From Cinnamomum chago (lineage: Eukaryota; Streptophyta; Magnoliopsida; Laurales; Lauraceae): 64,000 bases of DNA. The DNA lies in the NCBI GenBank assembly GCA_038049695.1, contig CP142456.1, positions 74,361,422-74,425,421 of the forward strand, read 5' to 3'. Position 1 is the first letter of the stretch. Each line of letters opens with the position of its first letter. This document shows, one piece after another, positions 35,209 through 49,151 of this stretch. The notes under the pieces were generated by a model that was not told the origin of the DNA, ran no database searches, and was given only the letters and a program-made list of their open reading frames with translations. The position numbers and the translations under genes were made by a program.

Positions 35209-38200
35209 ATGGATGAACATCGTGGATCGTTCGTGGCGGTGAGGAGGATTTCTCAAGGGCTGGATCGGAGCAGCGAGTGCCACTCAACTTCTGGTATGTA
35301 GTACATCTCACTGTTTTTTTTTTTGGTCTCCCTCTTGAAAATGCGGTTGTCTACTAGCTCAGCTTGAAATGAAGCAAGATTTGGATTTGGAAAGTTGGAT
35401 GTTGCTGATGTGTTTCTCTGTGGTTTTTGGCAGTTCTTTCTTGAGTTCTTGTTTCTGGTTTTAGTTTGAAAACTGGTGCAGGTAGTGTTTGTTTTGATTT
35501 CTTTAAGAAATTCATAATGCGGAATTATGGGTATGTAAAAACTGGTAGCTGATAGCAGCATTGCATATCTGGGGCTGTTGGATATGTTTATTTAGGTATC
35601 TGGATTGAGGATTGCAATAATATCTTGGAGAGTTGGTTGGTGACTGTTTCTGTCACTTGTTCTGGGTGCTGTTTAATGCGTCGAATGCCCGACATCATTA
35701 TCATCAATTAGATGATGATTTTTTTTTGGGGTGAAGAATGGTAAACATTGAATTCTAGCTAGTTTGATTTCCTGGTCAGATGCTGCTCCGTGCACAGTGA
35801 AGAGAAGATAAATGTTCATTCTACTGGAATTTTTGAACTGACGTGCTTAGGCATTGTATTTGAGCTAGCTTGATTTCATAGTTACATGCTGCCCCATCAT
35901 TCTACTGAAATGTTTGTTCTGATTGGGCTTTGGGCCTTTTGGTGCATCGAATTTGATGTTGATTTGGGGTTGAAATTTTGGACAAGTGGGATGCTTTTGG
36001 GGGCTCATTCGGATGGATAGAACCCTGTCATAGAATCCATGGTTTTCCTAATTGTGTTTAAGTTATGGAAGTGAAATTCTTGAAAGTATTCCATGGAATT
36101 GTGTTCTGGAACCTTTTTGAAGATTACTCCTGCCCTCATAAATTGGTGTTATTATTTTAGAGTTCCACGGTGCTGAGGTTCCGCCGTGACAAGTTTCTAT
36201 TGACACCAGGGTTCGGTGCATCCAAATAGGCACTGATACTGTTATTGATGGTTTCTATTCTGGCAAAAATGATAAAATGAACAGATAAGAATCTATGCAC
36301 CAAAGTATTCAAAAAAAATTATGATAAAGGATGCATTGGAAAACAAAAGCAGGTGAAGAAATTGGCTTTCAGAGCTTTGAACATGTATACCTGTGAGAAT
36401 GCTAATTTTTTTATTACTATTGTAATCATAGCTGCACTAACCCACATGACAATGGACTGTTTATACACCACACACGGTTGTGATATATCTAGAATTGATA
36501 TTCTATTTCCTATTTTGGCCATCTAAATCAGCTGTATTTTGTGTTAATGTAGCATCGTTTTCTCTCGTCAATGTAGCATCTATAGCATACATTATTAGTT
36601 TCTAGCAGCACAAAACCTTTTGTTTTCAAGCTACAAACTAGTGTGCAGGTTCTTCTGTTTTTATTTTATTTTATTTTAATTTCTACTTATGACCTTTGCA
36701 CTATGCCGCATCTAGGTCTTTGCCATTGATTAAATACTGTCTAGAGCAACTTTTTGTTAAATTGTTTTCAGGGCATTATGCTACCAAAACTTAAGGCTCT
36801 ATCTAAAATGTTGTTATTCTGGGGCCTTTACTTGATAATAGACTTTCAACTCAGGTAGTCATGCTACCAAAACTTATTATAATTAAGGCTACCTCAAATG
36901 TTGTCGTTATGGGGCCTTTACAGGATATTAGACTTTCGACTCAGGTAGATAACGGTAGTTTGAAATTCTGAACACTCAAGTTCAATATTTGCCAATTGTA
37001 TTGCTATTTGCTACAGCTGAGGTTGTGGCAGGGTCATCGGCATGGATCGGAAGAGGCCTTTCTTGTGTTTGTGCTCAGAGGAGAGAGAGCGATGCTCGTT
37101 TATCATTTGATTTAACTCCTTCCCAGGTAATTATGTCTGGTTATTCTTTGAAGCTTTTTAAATCTTTTGTTTCCTCATATCTGTTTGCATGTCGCAAGTC
37201 TATGATCTATGGCTGTGTGGCATTTGTCAAGATGCATTTTCAGACCTAGTTATCAAGAATTTTCCTGATTTATTGTTGTTATATTGATCGATGTCTCTTG
37301 CCAATTTATTTATTTATCCTGTTTCTTGGATCTATAGTAGTTAGAATTCGGAAGAAAAGGTGTAATATGATTTTCTTTTATTTTACAATCTGTGTGCTAG
37401 CTTAAACCTTTAAATATTGTTAAGAGTTTCTTCTCGGAGTGATGATTGTTTATCTGATTTAACACCCACAGGAAAATTAAGATTTTGAATTACTTTGCTT
37501 CTCTCTAGACATCAGTAGAGAATGGGTACTATACCTTTCGTATTTGAATTTAAAAATGTTGAGAAATGAGGGTTTATTTGTAATTTTGGGTTAATGGGTT
37601 TATTTCTAAGTATGATAATAAGTTTGTCTTAGATTAGAAATAAGAGTTTGTGTTATATTGGGGTGAGTATTATTATGTGATTAGCATTTCTTTCTATACT
37701 TTTTTTTATAATAATAGAGATCAAAGAATTGTATCAAGATGTACCGCTAAAACTTCTATTGGAGAGGCATGAAATGCATTCACATTTGGAGAACTTGATT
37801 GGTGTGATCGAACCGATCTCTGATGACACTTGATGACAGTTTGTCCATAGTAATTACACAGTAGTCATCTGGGTTTGTCGGGAATTGATTTTGGGACCCT
37901 GAGTGGGTGGATGACTGGATGGGCTAAAGAATGAGGTTAAGTGTGGCCAAGGCCATGGCCACATTCATGGTTGTTTGGCTAATGCTGCTGTGCTTGGTTG
38001 TAGAACTAATCAAATTCAGTTTGATGGCAACATTAGCTGATGGCATTTTGCATCTGGCATGGACAATTGATCAGTTAGTCTAATTTCATGATTGAGGAGG
38101 AGTCCTTGAAGCTCCTGAATGTGACAATATCAGTACGGGTTGTCAGAGAAGTTACCATAGATTTATAATCTGGACTCAACCCACAAAATATCTGTAAAAA

Positions 38201-39152
38201 AACTCATTTTCAGCTAATGGTTTTTTGAATGACAGAAAGTCAATCAGTGATATATATGCCTCATTGAAGATACTCTAATGGTGGAGCTGCCCTTCACTTC
38301 TGTAACTGAAGTCGAAGTTGCATCATCTTGGCACAAGATTGAGCAGAGAATGATTCCCTCAAGCGCTGTAAACTCTGGCCGTGCACTCCTGAGAGCAAAG
38401 AAAGAATCCAGGTTGATAAAATTGATTTAGCTTCAAGTCACCAGTTGAATCGGTGATGGCTTTTGGATAACCGGGCAGCAAGCTGTTGATGTAGCCCAAA
38501 AGATTATAGCTATGGAAGATTGGGAAGAACTGTGATCGCCATAATAATTAGTTGGCTGAGTTCAGGTTAAGTTGTGTGATGATGGTGAATATTTAGTTCT
38601 GTTGGATTTAGCGCACATGAGAGGGGACATTGTGTGTTTTGGAAGCCGTTGCAGGTGGGTATGGATCACCAGGCTCCTTTACATATGAGTTCAAGGTTCT
38701 CGGCTGTCCTCCTGAGATCTATTGCATTGAATTTATAATGGTTCAGTTGGTGTCCCTTGTATCATGAAACTGGTATAATGAAAATACGAGTTTGGATGTT
38801 TGAATAACAATTTGAAAGGTCGAATGAAGGGATAGTAGCTGAACAGTTTGGATGGATTTCATTCTGTCAAAGATACAAATGCATCTCAGACCTAGTTATT
38901 AAGAGTTTGATTTTTGTTGTCATGTTGATATTTCTCTTCCTGATCTATCGTTGTTTTTTTCTTCTGTTTCTTTGATTGACAGTAATCAGAATCCAAAACA
39001 TGTGTAGTAGTTTATTTAAACAACCTAACTTAAACTGAGTTCCTTCCAAGTGGACATTTACTCTCAGTTAATCATTAAATACAAACTTGCTGCCTTAGAG
39101 TCAATATATTCACAATGTTGTTGTTCTATTTCGATGTCTCTTTATTCTTCTC

Positions 39153-39185
<33 letters not shown>

Positions 39186-40979
39186 ACACATGAAAAGTCT
39201 ACTCATGTTGGAAATTTTCTTCTGTCTTTTTTCCTTTTTCTTTTATTTTGGGAGGTGTTTCAGGAGGAATGCCTGCATAGGCTACAAAGCCGTATAGAAG
39301 TTGCATATGATAGTTCATATCCGGACCACCAGGTAGGATAAACTGATAATTATGTTCAATGCTTAATTAATTGAACTTGTTACTTCTGTATTAATCTATT
39401 TTTGTAAGGTTTCTATGTTATTAATGATACCAGGAAGCTTATCACTGTCATAAATTTGCTTTAACAATTTAGGTGCACATGCACTGTATCATGATCTTAT
39501 TACTGGTGGAACCTCACTGTTTTAGTTATTCAAAAATCTAAGTGTAGGAATATCAGTTGATGCTCTCTCTCTCTCATTCATATATGAAAGGTGCAACTGC
39601 TCCATTTAATCACAGAGGTATTCCATTTAATAAAAAAGGTCCAATGTTTTATAAAGTGAAAGAACAGTAAATCTGCAATCCCATGTCCTAACCCTAATAA
39701 TAGACGATTATGTTGACTTTATCTAACTTCTTTAAGGTAAAACTAAGTTATAACTTATCCAAATTGTGTAATGTTGGGCTTGTTGTTGGAAAGGTAACCC
39801 AACATGCCATAACCCATCAATTGTGAACAATTTCATGTCATTTGGGTTTCATGGACTTGGCAGAGGCTATGAAGTTGTCAAACTTCTTGTGAAGGAAAGT
39901 GCTCAGAAACTTTCTAAATTTAGTTTTTCCATGAAGCTGGTAAACTTGGTCCAATGCTCTACTTCCTCATTTATTAGGTTCTAATGGGCTTTCGTTACTT
40001 TAGTTATCAGATGTCTCCAAAGAGTCTTTTCCTTACTATTGGTGAACCTTGAGTCCGTTATATATGAAAGTACGATTATATTACCACATTTATAGCTGAT
40101 GTGGTGTAGGAAGCATTGAGATCCCTTTGGTATGCTGCTTTTCCTGGAGAGGAACTTCGAGGTTTAATATCTGAGCAGTGGAAGGAAATGGGCTGGCAAG
40201 GGAAGGATCCAAGTACAGATTTCAGGTAAATCAACTTATCCTTGTCCTTCCTACAAAGACATTTGATAAGATTTATATTATTTCTAAAAAAAAAAAAAAG
40301 AAGAGAGGCTTAAATTATGTTGTTAATATCTCTTCTAGGGTGGTTTGTGTATTCTAAATTTGTCTTTATTAATATTTTTCATAGGGGTGGTGGATTCATA
40401 TCATTGGAGAACTTATTATTCTTTGCCAAAAATTATCCGGTACATCATTTTCTTTCCTCATTTGTCGTTTTTTCTCTTGGATGTTTGAAAAAAGATGTTC
40501 AATGTGTATTTTTCCATCTTCATTGAATGACAAATTCTATGCATTTTGATTTAAAATAGTTCTTAGATTCTTAATTTATCTTAGACTTAGTGTTCATTTT
40601 TCTGTCATCTAGATTCTTGAATATTTTCTTTTTCAGTATTAAAGTTTCTACATGATTAGAAGTTTCTGTGATATGTTAGTAAGGAGATATATTTTCAGGG
40701 TAATTTTTTTAAGACACATGATTTTGTTAAGAGGATAAAATGCTACTGACCCATAATAGAGAAAAATACTATGATATAACAGAATTAAAGGGACTAATTT
40801 GACTCCTATAGCAAGGTGCCTTGATTCAATGTGGGCTTATCGAGTAAGTACACAAGGAAGATCAACAGTATTACATTAGTAATTTGCAAGCTGCCATAGA
40901 AACGCCCACATGATTAAATGTCATGAAAGTTCCACTCGCAGTCTCCAGTCTCCATAATGCATGTTCAAAAATGCCCCAA

Positions 40980-41026
<47 letters not shown>

Positions 41027-42855
41027 AACTTTATGAGTGCTGGCTGTGTTCGAATGAATGTTCCAGCATGCACAGCGACAAATATGGATCTATTGTTTAA
41101 TTAAAGAAAGAGACAAAAAGCAATACATGCGATCTCTAGTCATTCAGTCCACCGACATACTGGATCCAGGTTTACCCAAAAAGTTCCTCCAAAACTTAAG
41201 TTGAGATATTGCATAGGAAGAACCCTTGAGGCTGGCCTCAGTGGCAATGAGCCATCCTTTATTAGGGCGATACAACAATATTTGGATGAATATAAGGAAA
41301 TGTTTGTGTCCTTGCAAGTTGCAATTCTATTTCATACTTCCTGGTAACTCTAAAAATGTGCAATCCGAGGTTGCTGTGTTTAGTACACCATCTTTTCACG
41401 TTTCTGGGTTGCTTTACTCATTTTTCATGTAACCCAGATACTTGCGAATGAAAAAATAATAATAATAATAACAACCGTCACCTTTTCTACTTCTCCACTT
41501 CAGAGTTGCACATAACTCTCCTTTCTGCTACTGGGGCAATCATCAGTGACAATTGACTAGGGAATTCCAGAGATTGAAACCTTGGGTAAACATAGATTAG
41601 GTTTTCAGACAAGTTATGGGTTCTTCAGGGTACACATGGATTGTGAAACTGGTGAAACCACAAAAACTGGAAAACTGTAATAGGAGTGAATCAGCAGTAC
41701 TCAAAATCAGTAATTTTCGAAACAGGTAATTCTGTTACAGGGTAATCTGAACTGCATTGATCCGGTAAATGAGGATGGGCAAACTATAAGCTACTGATGT
41801 GACTGTTGCCTACCAAGAATCTAGATAATTTCCATAATGTATTGTTACTAGCTCAGGATATTAATAAGATAATTGCCAATAATTTAGAGATGGTGCTTTT
41901 TTCAGATTGAATAATGAATAGAGAAGGAAAAGTTAAAAGCACCAGTGATTTGAGCACTTATGTTGTACTTTTTCTTTGATCACTTTGCATTACCTCCTGA
42001 TTTGTTGGCTTTGTCACTCCTCTTGAATTGTTTATTTTAAAGGATGCTTTCCTCCTCTCCTGATTGTATTTCCGTCCAAGGAAACCAACCTCTTTTTTTC
42101 CCCTTAATGCAGAAATCCTTTCAGAATCTTCTTTGGAAGCAGGAAGGTGACAGATCCATGTGGGAGTACCCATTTGCGGTAGCTGGTGTAAACATTACAT
42201 TCATGCTCATTCAGATGCTAGATCTCCAATCTGGTTAGTGTTTATTGGAAAATATAACAATGGGGTTTGGGGAAAATGCAGGAGACCTTTATATTTGTGA
42301 ACAAATTGATAGAAGCACTTTTCTGAGAAAATTAACCTTTATATGTACCAAGAGTGCATTAATAGTTGTGTGCCATAAAGGGGGTTCTATGAGGACACTT
42401 CTGTCTTCTACTGCAGTTTTTCGTGAGCTCATGCTCTTGAACTTTAAAGTTCAGAGTTTTGTTTTGTCAAATTGGAATATTGTGGGGATTTCTTTTGTGT
42501 TTTTCATAAACTCAAATACCTTTGAACTTTGAAGTTTAGACTTTCATTTTTCAAATTGGAAGTTTGTGGGAATTTCTTTGAGTTCAGAGTTTTGGTTTTC
42601 AAATTGGAAGATTATGGAATTTCTTTTGTTTTGATAAATGAAGTATTGCTAATGCTACCTCGGGAACCACAGCCAAACCACGGACAATGACGGGGGCAGT
42701 TTTTTTTAGGCTACTTTCAGGTATGTCTGAAGTTATGATTTGTGGTACTCTTACTCTGACATTTAAGTTTATCTAACCAAAACTTAGAATGAGCAATTAA
42801 TTGTTTAATGCATGCTTGTGTGTGTGTCCTGTGTGCGCGCGCATGTGCATGTGTG

Positions 42856-42890
<35 letters not shown>

Positions 42891-45365
42891 GAGCAGTATA
42901 ATTTTTCTCTCATACTTTACCAGGGTGGAAAAGCGGAACTCAGAAAGCCAGCCCAAATAGATGAGATAATTCTTTGTTGATGTTAATGTTGATTAAAAAC
43001 ACCTCTCATTTGTGGCCTTGATACCCAAAACACTCAAATGCATCAATTTGTGTATGATGGTTGTTTTGTCTTTATATATATATATTTTGAAATTTCTGTG
43101 TTTCATGCATTTGTTAACTGAATGTGTGACTCAAATTGATGGTTTTTGACAACATGAGCTTTAAGTCGTGGATTTGGTACTAATTTCCAATAGAAAAGGA
43201 AGGAAAAGTGAGAAAAATCTATATTAGGCTGCCAATTTGACGACAAAAGAGAAGTGATTGTGTGGGTGTTGTATCATAATCTTGACGCCATAGTTTCCAG
43301 CCTATCTACCAAGAAAAGGAAACAAGGAGGGTAAGGGGAGGGGACTCCTTTTGTGCAATTTAGTGGGCCCAGGGGCGGAACCAGGCAAATTTCCTTAGGG
43401 GGCTGCTATGTACAAAAGGAAGTTTTTTTGGGGTGGGGGGGCATATGTGAAAAAAAATATAAAATCTTTATCACGAGGTTTTACAAAAAATTACAAAAAT
43501 TTAAAGGGGCTTTCCACAATTTCTCATGGCCACCCCTCCGGTGTGAAAATATATATAAAGTTCCTATCACATGGGGTTTTACAAAAATTTAATTATTTAA
43601 AGGGGCTTTCAACAATTTCTCAACCCCCCCCCCCCCCCCCCCCCCCCATGCCAATGTTGATAATGTAAAGGCCCACATCACCTAAGTAATGCCTTTGACG
43701 AGGCTTCATATACATGTTTGGGCCTTCCACCTATCAGCTTAAGTTTTTGGGTTGGTACATGGTTTCTTACGGCCAATACCTAGTTCACCCCTGAGTGGGC
43801 TTCGGGTGCTGCTAAAGCCCCTTGGAAGGTGGCTGGTGTGGTTGTGGAGATTTTGGATCTTGCTAGAAGTCTGCAAGTCTCCTTTTCCCACATTGACTGG
43901 AGTGCCAATTCTGAAGCCCTCGCCTTGCCAAGGACGGTGGTTCTCCTCCTAATTTGTTGGTTATAGTGTTCCCTAAGTAGTTTTGTAAATTTTGTTTATT
44001 CTTTCCTGTGAGTTGGTGCTTGGGTTCATTTTTTGATGGGTCTTGGCTTCATTCCTTCTTTAGTTACGGTATACCTCTCCCATACCGTATAGCTTTCTTT
44101 TTTTAGTTAATACAGTCACTTTTTGAAGAAAGAAAAGGAAAACAAGGAACGGATTATACTGCAAACATTTTTTAACTCCTCATTTTGGGATAAGTTCTTG
44201 CCATTATACCATGGTACCGGCCATGTTGTCTGTTTCATGTAGACCAGAAGAAAAGGAAAAATCCATTTCCTCTTTTATTTTGGATTCCTATCATTCATGG
44301 AGTTCAAAATCGAGTGCTTTGTATTATCATTTCACTAAACATAGAAAAAGAGCTCGATTTATCAAGACAAGCACAGTCAATCACACACAGGTATCCATTT
44401 TTTCTGTAGTTTTTAAGATGTTCCCATAGCACAGTTGGAACTTGGAAGGTGCTTATGTGAGGTTGTGGGTTAGAGCCATGCTACCAATAAAAAAAATCTA
44501 AAATAAATTTGGAATATGTTGAACTAGGGTAACCGATTTGTCGGTTTGCTTGTTTTGAGTTTTGGTTCACTGTTATTTGCCTTTTGTAGGACCAAAACTT
44601 TGCAATTAACCCAAATCCCTAAATACTATTTTTGTGTTTGGTTTCTAATTCTATTGTAAGAAAATGGATGGGCAGTTTTGTGACTCTTTTGCCATTTGTA
44701 ATAATGGTGGAATAGTTGTTTACCATCATTAGTGAGGACATGGATGGTTAGTAAGGATAGATTTGAAGAAGTGCACCTTGTCTAAGGATTTGGCCCAGAT
44801 AGATTGGAATGGAGAAACAAAATTAATATAGCTGACCCCAACACGGTCGAGACAAGGCTTTGATAAAGATGATGATGAATAGTTTACTAATACTGTAGCA
44901 ACTAGCAGTATGCTGTGTGGTCAAATGCATTAGGTGACTATCGTATTGACTATAGAACATATTCGCTATTATCTTCATCAACAGCTCCTGGCTGATGGAT
45001 TCCATGCACTGGCACTTGTGTGTGTGTGAATGTGTGCGTGTGTGTTTTTTTTATTTTTTTAACTTTGGCTGAAACTCATGTAACAGAAAATGAGCGGGCT
45101 TTTGATCTTTTATACTGCATAGCATTCAAGTTGATGGATCAGCAATGGCTTGATATGCATGCCTCCTACATGGACTTCAATGTATGAATCCGATAGCTCT
45201 ATTTTATTTGTCCAACCAAGTTTTCAGACTGGTAACTCATCTACTCCTGCTCCTTCGTTTTTCCAGACAGTGATGAAATCCACACGACGTCAACTGGAAA
45301 GAGAGCTGCTGCTTGAAGACATTACACATCTAGAGGACATGCCTTCCTATAGCCTTCTTCAGTAG
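35209..45365 (+). CDS. ELMO/CED-12 domain protein, plant ELMOD family
   Basis: Exons seen: 35209-35293, 37017-37126, 39264-39332, 40110-40225, 40385-40439, 42113-42233, 45087-45181 and 45267-45365. All have GT...AG introns and compatible phases; together they give 249 residues. The N-terminus (MDEHRGSFVAVRRISQG) matches plant ELMO proteins. The ELMO domain spans about residues 70-235 and includes WKEMGWQGKDPSTDFRGGGF, with the arginine (about residue 127) that is the proposed GAP arginine in animal ELMODs, then WEYPFAVAGVN and DLLYCIAFKLMDQQW. Animal ELMODs act as GAPs for Arf/Arl GTPases. Arabidopsis relatives (MACARON/ELMOD_A) act in pollen aperture patterning. Plant relatives usually have about 17 more residues between LDLQ and NERAFDL; an exon for these was not found in the 2.8-kb intron 42234-45086. 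Exons 6 and 7 still join in frame. An in-frame Met at 35080 would add 43 residues. Confidence 0.9.
36777..36950 (+). repeat. tandem duplication in ELMO intron 1
   Basis: Two copies of a segment of about 85-92 bp containing ATGCTACCAAAACTTA, GGGGCCTTTAC and AGACTTTC lie side by side, with differences of a few bases. It is a local duplication without a coding role. Confidence 0.75.
40983..41024 (+). repeat. (GA)n microsatellite in ELMO intron 5
   Basis: About 21 GA dinucleotides in a row. The same gene carries a compound GT/GA microsatellite near 42818-42893 and a CT run near 39155-39185. Confidence 0.95.
43370..43793. mobile_element. 424-bp non-autonomous hAT element in an ELMO intron
   Basis: The left end is CAGGGGCGGAACCAGG and the right end CCTAGTTCACCCCTG, inverted with a few mismatches. 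Flanks AGTGGGCC (43362-43369) and AGTGGGCT (43794-43801) match at 7 of 8 bases, the hAT duplication length. An internal stretch is duplicated (GGGGCTTTC(C/A)ACAATTTCTCA near 43505 and 43601), and a run of about 24 C lies at 43625-43648. No coding part was found. Confidence 0.75.
43802..44139 (+). mobile_element. LINE 3' fragment (RNase H end)
   Basis: Translation of the first part gives VVEILDLARSLQVSFSHIDW, then SANSEALA and, after a frame change, AKDG. This is the C-terminal RNase H pattern of plant L1-like LINEs. It is followed by a T-rich 3' untranslated region ending near GAAGAAAG. It is strongly 5'-truncated and has at least one frameshift. It abuts the hAT element, which probably landed at its edge. 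Confidence 0.6.
44408..44490 (+). mobile_element. degenerate tRNA-derived SINE
   Basis: A box A-like TAGCACAGTTGG and a box B-like GGTTAGAGCC are spaced as in a tRNA promoter. It ends GCTACCAATAAAAAAAA. It is about 80 bp, short and decayed. No clear target duplication was seen. Confidence 0.5.
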
Positions 45366-48300
45366 TGTAGCAGCAAATCTGAGTGAACTCACCTTGAAGG
45401 CCATCAAGTTCACCTGAATCCGACCAAGCACAAAATTGATTAGACTCACCTGGGTTACTTGACTCGATGCCCTTTTGGCTCACGTGGGTAAGTCAAGTGA
45501 TAGAACTACGATTGGGCATTGGGGTCTTTCCACTTTATGATTTAAGAAATGGGCTTTTTTCAGGGTTGCATTTACAATGATTCAAATGTAATGCAGTAAT
45601 AATGTCTTTCAATCTTAAAATGTACAATTACTTCTTGAGCCTGAGACAGTACAATGATTTAGTGGCCAAATGTCCATGTTGAAGCTTTATTAGTACATGT
45701 CATGTGTTAATGGAAAGTGTGCAATTATTTTCTGCCTTTAGACTGAACTTCATAGTAAAAAGAATTGGTTTCCAGTTGATACCATGCAGATTGGAGAAGA
45801 TAATTTATACTCCTGTGTTCCCAGTACTTTTACTACATGGATAAGTGTTTCACAAAAGACACTGCGAAACAAGAAATAACTTTTTTCTTCAGTTTGATCA
45901 CTGTGAAACGATGGGCCTTTTGACTAAGATCACGTGTAGTATCTGTTCTTATCAGTTTAATAGAGACATCATGATGAAGAAAAAAAATGATGTCTCTTTT
46001 ATTTCATTAATCCTGCTGTTTCATGTTACCTTTACTTCCTTGTGGCAGCCAACCAGGGCAACCTAACAATCCTTCCCTTTTCCAGAGGACTTTGTTGTCC
46101 CTTATAAGCTGAGCTAGCAGCACAAGATAACATAGATTGACACGACAGGCCCATGGAAGATGGATCAAGAGCACAATGATTAACAAGGATGTAAATGCAA
46201 GCAAGCCTAACCTACCAAGATAGAATCATCAGTTGATTACTACACAAATTTAGGCCGCTGCACTGGTAGGGTTTTACCCTATTGTTCTCCCTATGAAAGA
46301 CTTACCACTCCAGGCCTGCTGGGACAAAAAACCTGGTCTGAGGGGACATGTTGAGATTGGCCACAGAATGATCTTGGAGGTCCAATCAGCCATTGGTTGG
46401 TGGATTTTTTCCTTTTTTGCTAAGGTAAACACACACACTCACCTTCCTCCACCGTCCGTGCTACAGACTAGGGGCAGAGATTGATTTCTGGTTATTTCTG
46501 TAAAAGAGGTGCCTCACGGCCGTAGATAGTTGAGCTACAAGTGGATTGGCATTGGTTGATGGATATTACTGAAATGGAGTAGATGCCCCAATGACATGAT
46601 TCTTGATAACCCTACCAAGCGACTTATACGTTTGGCAACTAAATCTTTAGGGAAAATATTTTTCTTTTCTCTAAAATTGTGGTAAATCCATGTTTGGTAA
46701 TTGTAAATTATTGTAGATTTGGATGAATGAAAATCATCATTTGTTAGAATTTTCAGAGCCGACCACCCTCCATAAGATTTGAAAATCCTCACTTAAGTGG
46801 ATTTGCACACTTAACTCTATTTTTCTCAGTTATATGTATCGATATACACCAATATCAATGTGAAATCCTCAACTATATAAATTCCCAACGAGAAATCCTT
46901 GTTCAAGTGGTAATGAAGAATCATAAGATTTATGAATTCCTTGCATGTTACCAAACATGCCCATAGTTACATTGATTAAGGCAAATACTAGCTTAGGTTG
47001 TCGAGCCTCAGCATAAAAACCTCATTCTTGGCATATAATTCCACACCTTAGATTTCACAACTGAGTCGAATTCAGTCAGCAGCCCATTTGTGCAAACACT
47101 AGGAAATGGGCTATGGAAAAATTACTGGTATCAAACTTCACTTCAGGTGTCTAATCCTTGTGAACTTTCACCTGTTTACTCTTTCCCAAGGATGTGGTTA
47201 TTATCATTCCCCACTTGCAAATGGGTATTTACAGTGAGCTGTTTTGAACTCCATATACCAAAAGCAGGTGACTCATAACTCTAGCTCTTTTGGGCAGTAG
47301 CAGTGTTCTCTTTGAAGACATAACCAGCCAAAACCCATGTGAGAAGACTCACCAGGTGCATGCACATAAAAATTCTATTTTTATCAATCATTAGTAGGCA
47401 GTAGCTGGATAGAGAGCTCACATTACACTGGCAAATTAATAAAAAAAAAAAAAAGAAGGAACAAAGAAAAGAAAAGAAAAGAGCATCTGAACTAGAATAC
47501 TCAAATGTAGAAAAGACTATAACCAAAGTCAAAATTTAAGATCCACATAGTAGATAGGAGTGAAAAAAACAATATCAAACAAGCATATACAAAAGCAACC
47601 AAGTTTTACTAACTCTCCCAGGCCACAGTTGATAGTACCATCAGGGAACTACAGTGCAACCTCTTTACTCACACTCTCTACTGAATTGCTCCCATGGATG
47701 ACATTCCTGTACAATCAACAAACCCTCAATTTTAATATTCAATCCCCTCGCACTTATAATATTCAAGACAATAATTAGCATATGAGGACTAGTAATTATC
47801 AATGAAACATGGGTTGCTTCCATCTAGACAGCCCGGTGCAAAAGGATACTAAACATAGCTCAATAATTGATTTGATTCTCTCTCTGTAATTCCATAGTGA
47901 ATTCATCTAAACATAAGGAAATACTATCAATATAGACAGATGATCAAAGATATATACATCAGACCAATAGAAACAAAGAATTGAAAAGAGCCTCATGGCA
48001 AAGTCAGGGAGGGAGAATATTTTAAACATAGAGAAAAGAGGTGAGATGCTACAATTGTCCAAAGAGTAGGGTGCAAACCTCAATGTGTGGGGGTGTAAGC
48101 CTCATAACCAGGCCTTTTAAATAATAAATAATTACAATAAAAAAATATATTATCAAAACAAAAAGTACTACGTCATCATTTTCAAAATATCACCAATGTA
48201 TATGATTGTACACCATCAAAAGAGTTAAAACTCTAGCAGGCCTTGTAAGGAATATGAGTGTGGGAGTTTGAGTTTCCAATAGAGGGGAAAAGTGAGCTAA

Positions 48301-49149
48301 TAAACCAACAAAGAATGAGAGATAGTAGGATAAAAGAGAAGAAATTTTAATGGCAACATATTGCTGAGGTGCTTGGCACTGGCTGCTTAGCACTATTGTT
48401 GATGCTATAAGGGTCTGGGGATCTTCCAAGGGCCTGCTTGTTTGAAGGTATTGGGGGTTGGGGATCTTTGGGCTTCTCTTTGCACCATGTCAGATGATTC
48501 ATTCTTATTCTTGCTTAGAAGAAATGGACGAATTTAATCTCATTAACAAATCATAGAAGAGTCATGGCTTCGAATGTGTGGCCATGTATTGATTTCTAAA
48601 AGGGGGATACCATATTGTAATTTTAAAGGTGGGTCTTATGTCCGCAATCACAGAATAATAATGCACATCTGTTTAGAGATAATGCAAGTGTCTTGCTCGA
48701 GTTCAACCAGAACAAAATACTGTTGAGCAATTGTACCCACATTTATATGATTTCTAATGTGGCCACACCTTTTGTGATTGTGATCATGTGCCCTACATTT
48801 TGAAAATACAAAGTGGGGCCACTTTTGAGATTGTAAACATGGGTGATGGAATTTATGATGAGTGATGGAATTTAGAGACATCTCAAAACTAAATGGACTT
48901 CTTTAGATGGCATCAAACAAGTAGGAAACAACTTTTTGCCGGCAATTTGCCTCTTAAAAATAGAAAAAATAAAATTTTCTAACTTTTCAGTACTAGCGGA
49001 TTAGGATTGTGAGATCAAAATTAAAAAAAATTTATACCATCAAAACATGTTTTTCGTGATCTCTATTTTTAGCAACATGAAAACATTCAAATGACACCTG
49101 CCAAACACACCCGGTTTCCCTCTTAGGCCAAACTAGAACATTAGATTTT
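45366..49149. other. intergenic DNA between the ELMO gene and ALG12
   Basis: No gene was recognised. The first few hundred bases are the likely 3' region of the ELMO gene. Two MITE-like segments are suggested by GTTTGG-type ends: about 46625-46972 (TACGTTTGGCAAC to CAAACATGCCC), and about 48433-48924 (CCTGCTTGTTTGA to TCAAACAAGTAGG). Their target duplications could not be fixed. A poly(A) run lies near 47441. Confidence 0.45.
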
Positions 49150-49151
49150 TA

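Noticed and set aside
41226-41480. Possible LINE end with an AAT-repeat tail near 41452-41470
   Set aside because: There is only a short AAT microsatellite and no coding remnant or target duplication.
42245-42532. Frame containing STFLRKL as the missing ELMO exon
   Set aside because: The resemblance is limited to a few residues, and the only nearby donor in the needed phase would create a stop at the junction.
44211-44429. 72-codon frame ending at a good CAG|GTATCC donor in the ELMO intron
   Set aside because: The sequence has no resemblance to ELMO proteins, and its phase does not fit the flanking exons.
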